Notes under the pieces: generated by a model
What the model was told of the DNA's origin: nothing
The model's input: only the letters and a program-made list of their open reading frames with translations
Databases searched by the model: none
Shown: positions 1 through 9,167 of the stretch, piece by piece
Position numbering within the stretch: position 1 is the first letter of the stretch
Layout of the letters: each line of letters starts with the position of its first letter
Assembly: GCA_963971405.1 (NCBI GenBank)
Contig: OZ020490.1
Coordinates: 24,701,464 to 24,765,463, forward strand
DNA length: 64,000 bases
Reading direction: 5' to 3'
From: Psococerastis gibbosa
Lineage: Eukaryota > Arthropoda > Insecta > Psocodea > Psocidae
Program-made: the position numbers and the translations under genes

Positions 1-225
1 AAGCACCCTAAGGCCGGGCCAGGGGAAAGGGAGTTGACTGGCAGGGTGGACCTCCTGATTGTAGTGGATTCTGAACCACTTTGGGAACATGGTAAAGTCA
101 CGTGATTAAATCGGAGGTGACCAGGACTCGACACGCATGTATACTGACTGGTATGGTCTCAGCGCGTTATTATGTCCCACAATGTTCCCCTGTCAACGCT
201 GGCACGCACGGTAGAAGTGGAAATT
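1..225 (+). repeat. REP-1 dispersed repeat, copy 1 (cut by window edge)
   Basis: The segment matches four other places in the window (5655-6050 inverted, 42345-42545, 53630-53975, 54470-54845). Shared blocks include GGTGGACCTCCTGATT, GATTAAATCGGAGGTGACC and the CATGTCCCACxATGTTCCCCT-like block near its right end. No long ORF or terminal inverted repeat is visible. More complete copies run into a TTGTTGTT tract at one end, which suggests a retroposed element with an (AAC)n tail read on the opposite strand. The class is not known to me. Confidence 0.75.
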
Positions 226-643
226 TTGTATTGTAGGGAAACATTTTAATTATTCATCAATCACTTCTTCCTTTTTACATTCTGAACTGTCCCTTCGCCC
301 GCACGTTCCTCACGCCACGGGCTCATGTTCTTTATGCGCCTGACAATGTATATTATAATGAAGAAAATATATTTTAAACAACTCGATAAACTTACCGACT
401 CCATAACTTCACCAATACCTAGGCAAGCCATAAGTCTCCCGACAACTAGAGACACCTAGCGGCCAACCGCAACACTGTTGACTCTCGACACCTCAATGCT
501 CTGCGTTTCGCTACACCAGAGGTTGCAAATCACAATTTCAAAGCCTCCCATAAAAATGTAAACTTCAAAAATGGTTAGTCTCCGTGTAAAGGGGCGTTTC
601 TAATGGCGCAGAGACGCAATAGCGCGAAACTCAGACCTGGCTG
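226..643. other. No gene recognised; intron or upstream spacer
   Basis: AT-rich sequence between REP-1 and a CAG-ended repeat. Only short chance ORFs are seen. If the nucleotidase gene is transcribed as modelled, this is part of an upstream intron. Confidence 0.5.
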
Positions 644-985
644 CAGCTCTATTATGGGATTAACATAATACCGGGGTTTATTCAATTGTTTTAAACAAAC
701 GAGTGCAACTCCTGGAGCACATCCATATACGTGGAAGCTTCCCCCGGTCCTGCAAAACTGCAACCTGCTAACCAAATCTGCCCTCTCCCGGCTGTAGAGG
801 GGGCACTCAAAGGTTATATGATCTGAAGTGCCTTCCTGGTCTCCACACTCACAGAGAGGAGACTCTCGGACACCGATCCGTGCGAGATGGCATGGGAAGG
901 AGGCGTGACCGTCACACCTTACTAATGCGGTATTAAAAAATAAACCCCGGTATTATGTTAATCCCGAATCGCAATAGTAGGGCTG
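644..985. mobile_element. CAG-ended foldback element, copy F1 (interrupted)
   Basis: The left arm at 644-700 (GGGATTAACATAATACCGGG) and right arm at about 925-985 (CCCCGGTATTATGTTAATCC) are inverted repeats, ending CAG...CTG. Related arms occur at 6081-6480, 38280-38643, 43468-43818 and 58047-58555. The centre has been replaced or interrupted by a LINE fragment. Confidence 0.65.
706..929 (-). pseudogene. LINE C-terminal fragment with Cys-His knuckle
   Basis: On the minus strand an open frame reads CECGDQEGTSDHITFECP, a C-x-C-x8-H-x4-C knuckle preceded by a FPCHLARIG-like stretch. This layout is typical of the region after reverse transcriptase in Jockey/I/R1-type LINE ORF2 proteins. Only about 70 codons remain and no RT is attached, so it is a dead fragment. 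It sits inside the arms of the CAG-ended foldback element, either nested or captured. Confidence 0.65.
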
Positions 986-1035
986 CTGAAATATTTGGAG
1001 GCAATAAATGGTTGATGAATATTGTTTGTTTGCAG

Positions 1036-1193
1036 AATGCGATAGGTAGTATTCATCCCGTGATGCACAGAGAGGTCATGAGCGATCCACAAAAGTATTT
1101 GGATGAGAGTCCACAAATTCGGCAATTTTTCTTAAGACTGATTGAAGCCAAAAAGAAGGTGTTCCTCATTACTAACAGCCCTTTCGCATTCGT
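1036..1193 (+). CDS. NT5DC-like gene, first exon in window (HAD motif II)
   Basis: The acceptor TTTGTTTGCAG ends at 1035 and the donor GTAAGT starts at 1194. The exon reads [14 protein letters not shown] to [10 protein letters not shown] and leaves two bases (GT) of a valine codon completed by the next exon. The S/T-N-S context of HAD motif II is here. The open frame runs upstream of 1036, but the acceptor and loss of family-like sequence set the start. Confidence 0.9.
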
Positions 1194-4100
1194 GTAAGTT
1201 CTCAGTATTTTTGGCAATGCAGGCAGTAGGAACGCTCTTCACGACTTACCTACGTCCATTGATCTATATATATAAATGGATAGCTACCACCATTCACCAA
1301 GTGCGTGCCCCAAGGTCACCACCCTCTGCACGGCAAGAGTTTGCAGTATGCATAAAATAAACTTTAAAAAATGTGTAAAAAGCACGAAATAACTATAAAA
1401 AACGGTCCAAAGTAATTTTTAAATTAAATTAATGCCAATGCGCTCGGTGGAATATTCAATTCTTTCTGCGAATTTTGCCGTGCAAACCAAATTTGTCTAC
1501 TGCTAGCGCGACCTTGGGGGCACGATTTTGTTCGAAAACCACCGCACGCGGAAGAAGACCTAGAGGCCAAGACGCAGATCCTCCATGTCACTGCAGCCTG
1601 GCGACCAGTGGTTGAGGACCGCGAAAGGTTGAGGACTATCGTTAGAGCGGCCAAAAGTCCCACTAGGCTGACTGTGCCAAATTAAAAGTAAAGTAAGGTG
1701 AAGAAGAAGAGCTTTTACAAAATGACATTAGTAGTCCTAGGAATATTCACATATTTTATGGGATAATTTGCAGCGATGCCGGGTTGAAAGTAATAGTAGG
1801 AGCTGACTGGATGGACTTCTTTGATATAATTATAGTTCAAGCGCGAAAACCAAAGTTCTTCACTGATGAATCTCGACCTCTTCGAGTTTTCGATCCAACT
1901 ACCAACACCCAGCTCTGGGATAGGGTGCTCAAGATGGAGAAGGGCGTAATCTACTGCGAGGTCAGTATCATTAGAAACATCATTATGAAACGGACGGTCA
2001 AGGTTCGAGACTTGACATAAAAGGCAAAATTTTCTGACCAGCCTGGGTTCTTATGCTTTATATACCTCTTCTATCGAAGATTGGCAATTTTTACCTTGGG
2101 GACTGCTGCTCTGAACAAAGAAGTCGTGCTCTTGCCAAAACACTGCCTCAGGTTATTCAACCAGGATGTTCTACATTTGCCGGGAGCCGTCTATCCTTCT
2201 ATCTTCCCTTGGATTATTGCAGGCAGAAGGCGATAAAATACTTCCTGTCCCGCATCACATTGCCGAAGTATGTTAGTTTCCGTACCTTAACCGTCAGCAG
2301 CAACTCGGCTTCTGTATTCACCTCATGACCTCTGCATAATATATATATGTGTGCAGTATTCGTCTGTATTGCTGAACATTTAAAATTCACTATCTCTGTA
2401 CTCCATAGCTTGGGTCCAACCCTCCTTACCATACATAGAACGATTAGGAAGACATAACATTTCACCATACTCAATCGACAGACCACAGGTTGCGACACAG
2501 AAATACTTTCTGTGTTTTGAGTCAGACATTTCGAGCTTGTTCGATGCTGCTGTAAATTTCCTGGCTGATCTCCCACTCACTGGCTTGGCCTAATATCCAG
2601 CCAACCCTAATGGGTACCATAGGCAGAGCATATTTTATGAAATTTTCACTGGGTGGCACAAATTGAAATCCTATTCTATATAGTTTAAATTTCGCTTCTT
2701 GTATCCACCCCCCCTCCATAAATAAGTTCCACGGCTTCTTCGGTCACATCAAAAACAAAGTTGACGCCATAAATACGATGGACAACGTAATTTTTGACTA
2801 TTTTTTTTTCTAATTTCTAGTTTTGTTAGTCATGGAATTTGAAATTTGTGCCCAATTTGTGTGGGGCACTATGCCCAAAAGTAGGGGGCAAAATCACCTC
2901 ACGGGGGAGGGGGGGGGGGGCACGCTTGCCCCAATGGGGCTTCCTTAAAAATTAAAATATACTCTGTCGGTAGGGGAAAACGCAAGTTGCTAATCACAGG
3001 AAAACAAATAAAGGAGTGGTAAAAAATTGAATCCTCTTCAAGTCCTCAGAACTGTAATATTGTCCATATTAATTTTTCCAGGGTACAATTAAGAATCTGC
3101 AGCAAATGACAGGCTGGAGTGGAGACGAAGTGCTTTATTTCGGAGACCACCCCTACTCCGACTTAGCAGATGCCACGCTCGAGCATGGCTGGAGAACTGG
3201 AGCTATAATTCATGAACTAACAGTAAGTTTCATTTAGAGGGTTCCCAAACTGTGGTCCACAGACATATATGAGATGGTCCACGGAGTAAAGTAAGAATTA
3301 AGAAAATAAAACAGCTGAGTTATTGGAAATTTTAAATAAAATACAGTAAGTCTTGGCCACTGAACTACAAAATCCGCCCGAAACCAGATCTAAACATTTA
3401 ATCAAATATTAGCACGTAATTGCAGGCACAAGCTACTTGATCTTGGTACTAGAATTTAACGAATTTCCTATCACAGCCATGAGGGTCCACGGAAAATCAT
3501 AAAATAATCTAATGGTCCACAGTCAAAAAAGTTTTGGAATCCCTGATTTAGAGAAAACCTAAGTAGGTACCCCCACTACACGTTTTTTTGTACAAAGTCG
3601 AATTTTACAGGAAATATCGATTGTAGAGACGTCAAAAATAGCCTTTAAATTAGGGGGCCATGTTCAGTAAGCCTACGTCGATAAAAAGCCATTCAAAATA
3701 GTAGGTAATTAGTAGTGGAAATTTACAAAGAAGCTTATTGGAAAGGTGGTATGTAATAAAACATGGCGGCCAATATGGCGGCTAAAACAGAAAATACCAC
3801 CAGAGCTAATCATTTTTCGTAGTTACCATTTCAATTCAGACAGAAGTCGGATATGAGTGCTAATTGTTAGACAACTCAGTAATGGTGAATGGCGAAATAT
3901 AATTCTGCATTATTTATTATTTATTATTTATTACTTTTTCAGGCTCACTAAGGTACTGAAGGTACCCTCCAAACTTGGCTCTAGGCTGTTTAACAAGCTC
4001 CCACAGGGTCTAAAAAGAGAAGACGTTACCCCTAACGCTTTCAAGAGCAAGGTAAAGGCTCTCCTAATGAGTTGTTGCCCTTAGGTGCCCATTCCATTGA

Positions 4101-7099
4101 CCGGCTAGGGCTATTTCCAACAACGGTGACGTGGTAGCAAACATTCAAGACTTAGGTGGCGTTTCCACCGAACTCGCATTGCAGAATTGACGGAAATGTT
4201 TATTTTCCTCTATGCCATAGTTAAAATTGATCAATGATCATACAGTAAAATCACAAACAAACAAACTAAAATTAAAAAATGGCATCATGGGATATGTTAA
4301 GTATAAACATTTTAATAGATATCTATAAAAAGAAAAATTCTAATTTCCGTCAATGTCATTTGCATTCTGCAATGCGAGATCGGTGGAAACGCAACCTAAG
4401 TCTTGAATGTCTGCTACCACGTCACTGTTTTTGGAAATAGCCCTAGCCGGTCAATGGAATGGGCGCCTTACTCGGTGAACGAATTCCTCGCGACAAACTT
4501 CCCTCCCTGCTGACATTCTCTACATATTTCAAAAGTTAGCATCTATTTAGTAAATTATATTAATTAATATATTATTAGATATAAGATTTTAAATCAATTC
4601 TGTTTCTAAGTGAGCCTATTCTTGTTATTTGTTTATCACGACGTCAAAAACCGTAAATGTACCTACTGGACGGTTAAAAATGAATGATTAAATATTGTCT
4701 ATTTTAGCATGAAATAGTAGCACTGAACAATGATGTATTCAAGATAGACAACAACTGGTGCCATATGCTTACTCATATCATTGAATACTGCCAGGACCAT
4801 GTGGAAGACGAGGATGGGGCGCTTATACTGAATGAGTGGCTGAAAGAGCGGCAGCATCTACTGTAAGCATTTTCTCAACAACGGACTAACCCACTCAAAG
4901 CTGTAGCCAAGGCCCCCCCCCCCCCCCAAATGAAATGGCTTGATTACTAGATAGAATCAAATTTTGAGCGGAAAAATAAAAACTATTATGTAATATCCAA
5001 TGTAATTTCTGAACCCCCCCCCCCCGCGAAAAAAATCCTGGCTACGGCCTTGAACCCACTAATAGTAGTCACCACATATTGCTGGAAGCTGTCATGGCTT
5101 GTCAGGGAGTAAATTGAAGCCAGCCTTTAATGCTGTTTGGTGTGTTTTTTGGATGATTGGGAAATTTAAAAAAAATTTAATAGGTTAATCGCATGCAAGC
5201 AATTGAGTGAATGTATCTGAATAGCCTTTTCAGCTGCCTCTTTGACTGTGTTGAATTACGCCATCTCTCCTATCGCAAGGTGTGGAGATATTTAATAGTT
5301 TATTATTTAAGGGGGGGGGCATCTGCTTCACTTGTCCTCTACAATGTACCCAATATTGAGCACAAATAGTGAAAAAACTAAGTGTAATTAACTTTTTAAA
5401 CTTAGTGAAGTTAAAAAAAAGCGACACGTATGTTCATTGACTAAACTTGATTTATCTGTTTCAGAAACAAAACTAAGACAGTGTTCAATCCTCAGTTCGG
5501 CTCAGTCTTCCGAACATTTACAAACCCTTCCTATTTCTCCCGTAGGTTATTCAGGTTAGTAATTTATGCTGCACTCAAATCAAATATCAAAGGTCTCTCA
5601 GCTGTGGTGACAAAGTTAACCACAAGAACTAAGCAAAAGTTATTTAGAACGTACTGCATACCAATTACCAACTCTGCCAACGGCCTTACAATGTTGAATC
5701 CATTAGAGCAGAGCATGTTTCAAACTGCGGCAAACTTGGTATTGTGCACAGCGTTGGCAGGGGAACATGGTGGGACATGATAACGCGCTGAGACTATACC
5801 AGTCAGTCTACGTGCGTATCGAGTTCTGGCCATCTCCGATTTAATCGTGTGACTACCACGTTCCTCAAGTAGTTCGGAATCCACTATAACCAGGAGGTCC
5901 ACCCTGTCAGTCAACTCCCCTTTCCCCGAGGTGAAAGTGTCTGCCCTTAGGGTGCCTCAAGTTAAAAGAAACAGACTCACTCCCCCCGCCAGGCTGACAG
6001 GGTTGCTTAAAGCAGAAATGCTAAAAGCAGGCGTTGGAGATAACAAACCAATCAACCAATTACTACAGCTACACTGTGCGCAGCAGCCCCATTACGGCGA
6101 TTTGGGATTAACGTAGCTGCGAGGTTTATATAATACCGGCAACCGGCGTTTATTTCTTAATGCCGCATTAGTCAGGTGCCACATGACGATGTTAAAATAT
6201 ACGCGGGAAATTCAAATTAATGAATTATTGGAGTACAAGAGAAATGTTACATTGTTTTATAATTGAAGGAAATACTAATAAACGTTAAAATGTAGGCCTA
6301 CCGGTAGAATTTTGAAATATAATAAGAATTTTAATTAATGTATCTTAAGGGAGAAAAAATTGAAAGCTCGAGGGTTAATTTGTCAATTTGAATTTCCTGC
6401 GCATTTTGCACTCATTCGTTTAAAAAAATTGAATAAACCCCGGTGTTACGTTAATCCCAAATCGCTATAATAGAGCTACAGAGATGATTGATTGCATTTC
6501 GGTGTATGCTATTTGGCCTTTATTAATACCAGTTGGCCACAGTTCTTGAATTCCTTAGTCGAGACTGCCTCACCAATCATTTTTTTTACAATCCAAATTC
6601 AATCATTGTGGCCAATTTGTGTTGGAAAGTATCATGTATTAAAATCCTCAAAAAAATGTCTTCTGTTTGTTCTGATAGTTTCGGTAGCTCCTCGATTATA
6701 TTTCATGAGATATTTGATTTTGACACTTAGGCGGCAATTCCACCGGCGAATTTACTTCATTTGTGATTTTAGATTTTTTGTTTGTTTTGTTTTAAGGAGA
6801 CTATTATGTAGATACTTAATTTATAATAGACAAGCGGAGCTTGGGCCGGCTTCGCGGCCCCGCTCCCCAAAACAAATAAAAAATCTCAAATCACAAATGA
6901 AGTAAAATCGCCGGTGGAATTGTCGCCTTATAAGGTTTTCCGTTCCAATATTCTCTCAAAATTTTTTCTCTTTAAATGTTTCAGATTCGCCGACATCTAC
7001 ACATCCAATATAACAAATCTGCTTAGTTATTCAACCAAACACTCGTTTTTTCCCCGCCGAGGTGCCCTGCCGCATGAGTATGCCTCATTATTTATGTAA
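1036..7099 (+). CDS. NT5DC2/NT5DC3-like 5'-nucleotidase domain protein, 3' six exons
   Basis: Exons at 1036-1193, 1774-1960, 3082-3222, 4708-4862, 5465-5554 and 6985-7099 join in frame with consensus AG and GT borders. They encode about 281 C-terminal residues. Visible HAD-fold landmarks of the cN-II/NT5DC family are motif II ([11 protein letters not shown], exon 1), the motif III lysine context (VQARKPKFF, exon 2) and motif IV acids ([15 protein letters not shown], exon 3). [20 protein letters not shown] and the final [11 protein letters not shown] tail are typical of NT5DC2/3. The DxDxT motif I would be in exons left of the window. The family is mostly catalytically uncharacterised; mitochondrial location of NT5DC2/3 is family knowledge only. 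All exons are intact, so the gene is probably functional. NT5DC2 and NT5DC3 cannot be separated here. Confidence 0.92.
1540..1700 (+). pseudogene. LINE ORF2 3'-end fragment in intron
   Basis: A GRRPRG tract and, in another frame, [20 protein letters not shown] resemble the C-terminal tail of RTE-like LINE ORF2 proteins, where a G-R-P-R run is followed by an E-D-R-x-x-W-R segment. The fragment ends near GAAGAAGAAG at about 1699-1708, a tail also seen after LINE ends at 35.0 and 35.9 kb. A frameshift separates the two motifs, so it is dead. Confidence 0.55.
1774..1960 (+). CDS. NT5DC-like gene, exon 2 in window (motif III lysine)
   Basis: The acceptor TTTGCAG ends at 1773 and the donor is GTCAGT at 1961. 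The first base completes the split valine codon, then [20 protein letters not shown] and VQARKPKFF follow. The lysine in RKPKFF occupies the HAD motif III position. The exon ends cleanly on a glutamate codon. Confidence 0.9.
1961..3081. other. Intron; no element resolved
   Basis: Between two exons. It holds a G-run at about 2906-2920 (an interrupted run of about 14) next to a short CCCCAATGGGG palindrome, and AT-rich sequence. No coding or repeat family was recognised; ORFs at 2214-2719 on the minus strand look like chance. Confidence 0.5.
3082..3222 (+). CDS. NT5DC-like gene, exon 3 in window (motif IV)
   Basis: The acceptor TTTTTCCAG ends at 3081 and the donor is GTAAGT at 3223. It encodes 47 residues including [17 protein letters not shown] and HGWRTGAII, the most diagnostic NT5DC2/3 stretch. 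The G-D-H-x-Y-S-D acids are all present, so motif IV is intact. Confidence 0.92.
3240..3545. mobile_element. hAT-like MITE in intron 3
   Basis: An 8-bp duplication ATTTAGAG flanks the element exactly (3232-3239 and 3546-3553). The ends GGTTCCCAAACTGTGG and TTTTGGAATCCCTG are inverted relatives of the hAT end CAGGGGTTCCCAAACT. The 54962-55277 element is a clearer copy. No transposase is encoded. The insertion is only 17 bases from the exon 3 splice donor. Confidence 0.85.
4084..4467. mobile_element. Harbinger-like MITE family A, copy A1
   Basis: It is flanked by TTA on both sides (4081-4083, 4468-4470). The arms GGTGCCCATTCCATTGACCG and CGGTCAATGGAATGGGCGCC fold back, followed inward by GTGACGTGGTAGC. 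Four further copies are at 22049, 47081, 60806 and 61760. A GG...CC tip with a 3-bp TWA duplication fits PIF/Harbinger. It is 384 bp with no transposase. Confidence 0.88.
4708..4862 (+). CDS. NT5DC-like gene, exon 4 in window
   Basis: The acceptor TATTTTAG ends at 4707 and the donor GTAAGC starts at 4863. It reads [16 protein letters not shown] to [10 protein letters not shown] and ends with two bases of a leucine codon. The WLKERQ stretch is a helical region conserved near the end of NT5DC2/3 proteins. Confidence 0.9.
4896..5052. mobile_element. hAT-like element with poly-C arms, intron 4
   Basis: A perfect 8-bp duplication AACCCACT is at 4888-4895 and 5053-5060. The right end CTGGCTACGGCCTTG and left end CAAAGCTGTAGCCAAGG are imperfect inverted repeats. 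C-tracts lie just inside each end. The element at 52626-52794 is the same family inverted. Confidence 0.82.
5190..5290 (-). repeat. SINE-G fragment
   Basis: Partial, diverged copy of the tRNA-like SINE best seen at 43083-43243 and 62808-62970. Shared pieces are GCATGCAAGCAATTGA, a CTCTTCAGxCGCCTC-like block and CGCAAGGTGTG. Confidence 0.5.
5465..5554 (+). CDS. NT5DC-like gene, exon 5 in window
   Basis: The acceptor TGTTTCAG ends at 5464 and the donor is GTTAGT at 5555. The first base completes a leucine codon, then [18 protein letters not shown] and SYFSRRLF follow, ending with AG of a split arginine codon. This [17 protein letters not shown] block is a hallmark of NT5DC2/3 C-termini. Confidence 0.9.
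5655..6050 (-). repeat. REP-1 dispersed repeat, copy 2 (inverted), intron 5
   Basis: Reverse complement of the sequence at 1-225 and 53630-53975, with landmarks AATCCACTATAACCAGGAGG and CCCGCCAGGCTGACAGGG. This copy is the most complete at both ends; its right end runs into AACAAACC, compatible with an (AAC)n tail in this orientation. Confidence 0.8.
6081..6480. mobile_element. CAG-ended foldback element, copy F2, intron 5
   Basis: Starts CAGCAGCCCCATTACGGCGA and ends with a diverged inverted arm (GTTACGTTAATCCCAAATCG). It shares the inner GCGGGAAATTCAAATT block with copies at 38.3, 43.5 and 58.0 kb. No coding capacity is seen. Confidence 0.65.
6730..6927. mobile_element. Harbinger-like MITE family B, copy B1, intron 5
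   Basis: TTA duplications are at 6727-6729 and 6928-6930. The arms GGCGGCAATTCCACCGGCGA and TCGCCGGTGGAATTGTCGCC fold back over about 70 bp. The centre carries a GC-rich insert around 6834-6873 unlike the AT-rich arms. Relatives are B2 (20303) and B3 (48873). Confidence 0.88.
6985..7099 (+). CDS. NT5DC-like gene, last exon and stop
   Basis: The acceptor TGTTTCAG ends at 6984. It completes the split arginine codon and encodes [16 protein letters not shown], then [17 protein letters not shown] and TAA at 7097-7099. Human-type family members also end shortly after this R-R-x-x-x-x-H-E region. The upstream TE B1 ends only 57 bases before this exon. Confidence 0.9.
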
Positions 7100-7440
7100 A
7101 GATATTGCAGTCTGTGGTGTGGTATTTGTGTACAAGAGGTATTATTGTTGCAATAAGTTGTTGGCAGTCATATTATTTATTGTGTTGTATGGCTGTTATA
7201 GGGTGCCGTAGCTAGTTTTTAGTTCAATTTATACAGTATTGATTAGCATCCATTTCAGATACATTTATTTAATTGTTACTCAAGTTTTGTGAAAGATTTT
7301 GTTTAATTGTTACCTATTTATTTTGTTTTTGATAGTTTTCACTTGTGACTAGATAGTAGTAAACTTGTTATATTTTGTAAATATTAAGAATCTCAACTCA
7401 ACTGGTCGTAATTTTTACAATACAAATTATATATGAGTAG
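7100..7440 (+). other. Probable 3' UTR of the NT5DC-like gene
   Basis: AT-rich, T-rich sequence after the stop with no repeat recognised. I found no canonical AATAAA before the repeat at 7540, so the polyadenylation site is not placed. Confidence 0.4.
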
Positions 7441-7539
7441 ATATCGCCAAATCTTTCTATACTTTGCTATCATAGGCTAATAGGTAAATATACTGTAAGG
7501 CAAGTATATAAACCGGCCGGCGCGTTATGCGACTAAATT

Positions 7540-7935
7540 CATTTTTTTTTGCTTTCCAATTTATACGTAGGCTAGTATAAGGAAAGCTTTGTGATGGTCG
7601 AAATTTTCGATTCCGAGATTTCAACGGATTTACACGTTTTGAGGTCTGTCTGTCGCTCTGTCTGTCTGTATGTCTGTCTGTGCGTCGATTTCCGGGCAAT
7701 CTACTCGGTTGTTTTTGATGAAATTTGGCAAGTAGGTTCACAAAAATCATACCTCGAGACCATTTTTTTTTATTTTGGGCTAACTCAATTTGGGGGGTTT
7801 TTATTCTCAAAAAACTCCAAAAAAACGTCTAAAAAAATTATTTCTCCAAAAGGGCTCCAATGATTTCTTTCAAATTCACATATATTGTAGTCGTTATTAA
7901 TTTTAACAAAATGCGGGGGGTCGGTTGCCCCTTGA
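7540..7935. repeat. REP-K repeat with (TGTC)n, copy 1
   Basis: It shares GCTTTCCAATTTATACGTAG, GGAAAGCTTTGTGA, the GATTTCCGGGCAA block and the CGCATTTTG/GGGGCAA end with 28085-28430, in inverted orientation. A (TGTC)n stretch sits at about 7647-7684. Its right border falls inside the Gypsy pol at 7.93 kb, so it either inserted there or marks the breakpoint. ORFs across it are not conserved. The class is uncertain; it resembles untranslated parts of retrotransposons. Confidence 0.65.
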
Positions 7936-9167
7936 TAGTAAACCAGACAGTCATCCATGAAAACCACGCAGAATTTGCCTAAAGTGGGTTGCAAAATTCT
8001 TGTAATTAGCGCTTGCCAGTAGTTAGGCACTGTGGCTATTCCCAATCCTGCACGAAGGAATTGTAGATGACGACCACCAACGGAAAAAGCAGTCAAATCT
8101 TGGCTGTTTGGATGCAGAGGCAAACAATAAAATGCTTCTTTTACATCAACTACTGAAACAAATGTGGAATGACGCAGGCAGTCCATTAAGTCAGAAATGG
8201 CGGGAACAGGAGCCGAGTTTTTCATTAGGCGTTTGTTCAAAGTACGAAAATCCGCTATCAGCCGAATCTTCTTCTTAGTTTTGTTGATGTGCATGAACAC
8301 TGCTGAATTGTACGGAGACTGACTCTCTGCCAAAACGCCCGCTTCCAGTAATCTGTCCACTTCTCTCTCCGCCAGCTCCCTGTGCGCCGGAGAAAGTGGT
8401 AATGGCCGTTGTTTAAAAGGTGGAAGACTCCTGTCAACATATAGCTCCAAACACCCAGCGTTGGTTTGGCCGGTTGAAGAAGAAAAGTTAGTCTTCCACT
8501 GTTGCAACATGTTCCGAATCTCTCTTCGATTGTGTTCTGTCAACAAAGGGTGAAGAAGAGGTAGCGTGTCCAAGTCAGGTTCAGGAATGAGACCTTCGAA
8601 ATCTTCCTTGTCCGCATCCTCCAGTTCCAGAGAAGCTAAAGAGGAAGACGCAAATTCTAAGAGAGGGATAACTTCTGGCAGTTCTGATTCAACTGCAGGA
8701 AGCAACCGTATGGCCCTATTCTTCAAGTCTAAAACAGCACCGATGTCATGTAGGGAATTCACTCCGATGATAACGGGATGTACGAGACCCTTTATTAAGT
8801 ACAGAGGATGCTTCGTCTTACGGGTTCCCACTGTAACCGGGGCATATGCCAAGCCAACTATATCTGCTCTGCTACCATTAGCTACACGGACAGCGCCGTC
8901 TTGAGGGATCACTCTTATCCCTTTCTACATAAGTATATCAAATAATTCAGAAGACATGCACGAAGCTGCGCAACCCGAGTCAACCAAAGCAGGGTACTGC
9001 ATTCCACCAACGTTGATGAAAAGACGGGCTGTAGGTGGAGTAGCCTCTTCAATCTTGAAGGGTCTATAAGCCGCTGCGAGAACATCTGGTACCCCAGAAG
9101 GTAAGTTAAGAATATGGGGAAAGGGGTTATCCGTCTTGACTTCAGAGACCCCTACTTCCCGTTTCCC
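7930..9167 (-). pseudogene. Ty3/Gypsy pol (protease and reverse transcriptase), truncated
   Basis: Read on the minus strand from the slippery site at 9167. The protease active site ALVDSG lies near 8973-8990 and the protease tail PVIIGVNSLHDIGAVLDL follows. RT blocks are LIADFRTLN, VVDVKEAF (first catalytic Asp) and VVFMDD (catalytic Asp pair, near 7955). An in-frame TAG at 8927-8925 interrupts the protease. The frame is lost about seven residues after the FMDD motif, where REP-K begins, so the RT thumb, RNase H and integrase are missing. It cannot make an active polymerase. Errantivirus-like versus other Gypsy lineage was not resolved. Confidence 0.88.

Noticed and set aside
2214..2719. Overlapping minus-strand ORFs in intron 2
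   Set aside because: Three overlapping frames in the same DNA, none with a recognisable domain.
6492..6905. 137-codon ORF across intron 5
   Set aside because: Runs from intron sequence into MITE B1 arms; composition and position match no conserved protein.
7591..7863. 90-codon ORF with VCRSVCLYVCL run
   Set aside because: Translation of the (TGTC)n tract in repeat REP-K; the copy at 28.1 kb does not keep the frame.
8258..8904. ORFs on both strands overlapping the Gypsy pol (8258-8440 -, 8566-8904 +)
   Set aside because: They are other frames of a region whose minus-strand main frame carries protease and RT motifs.
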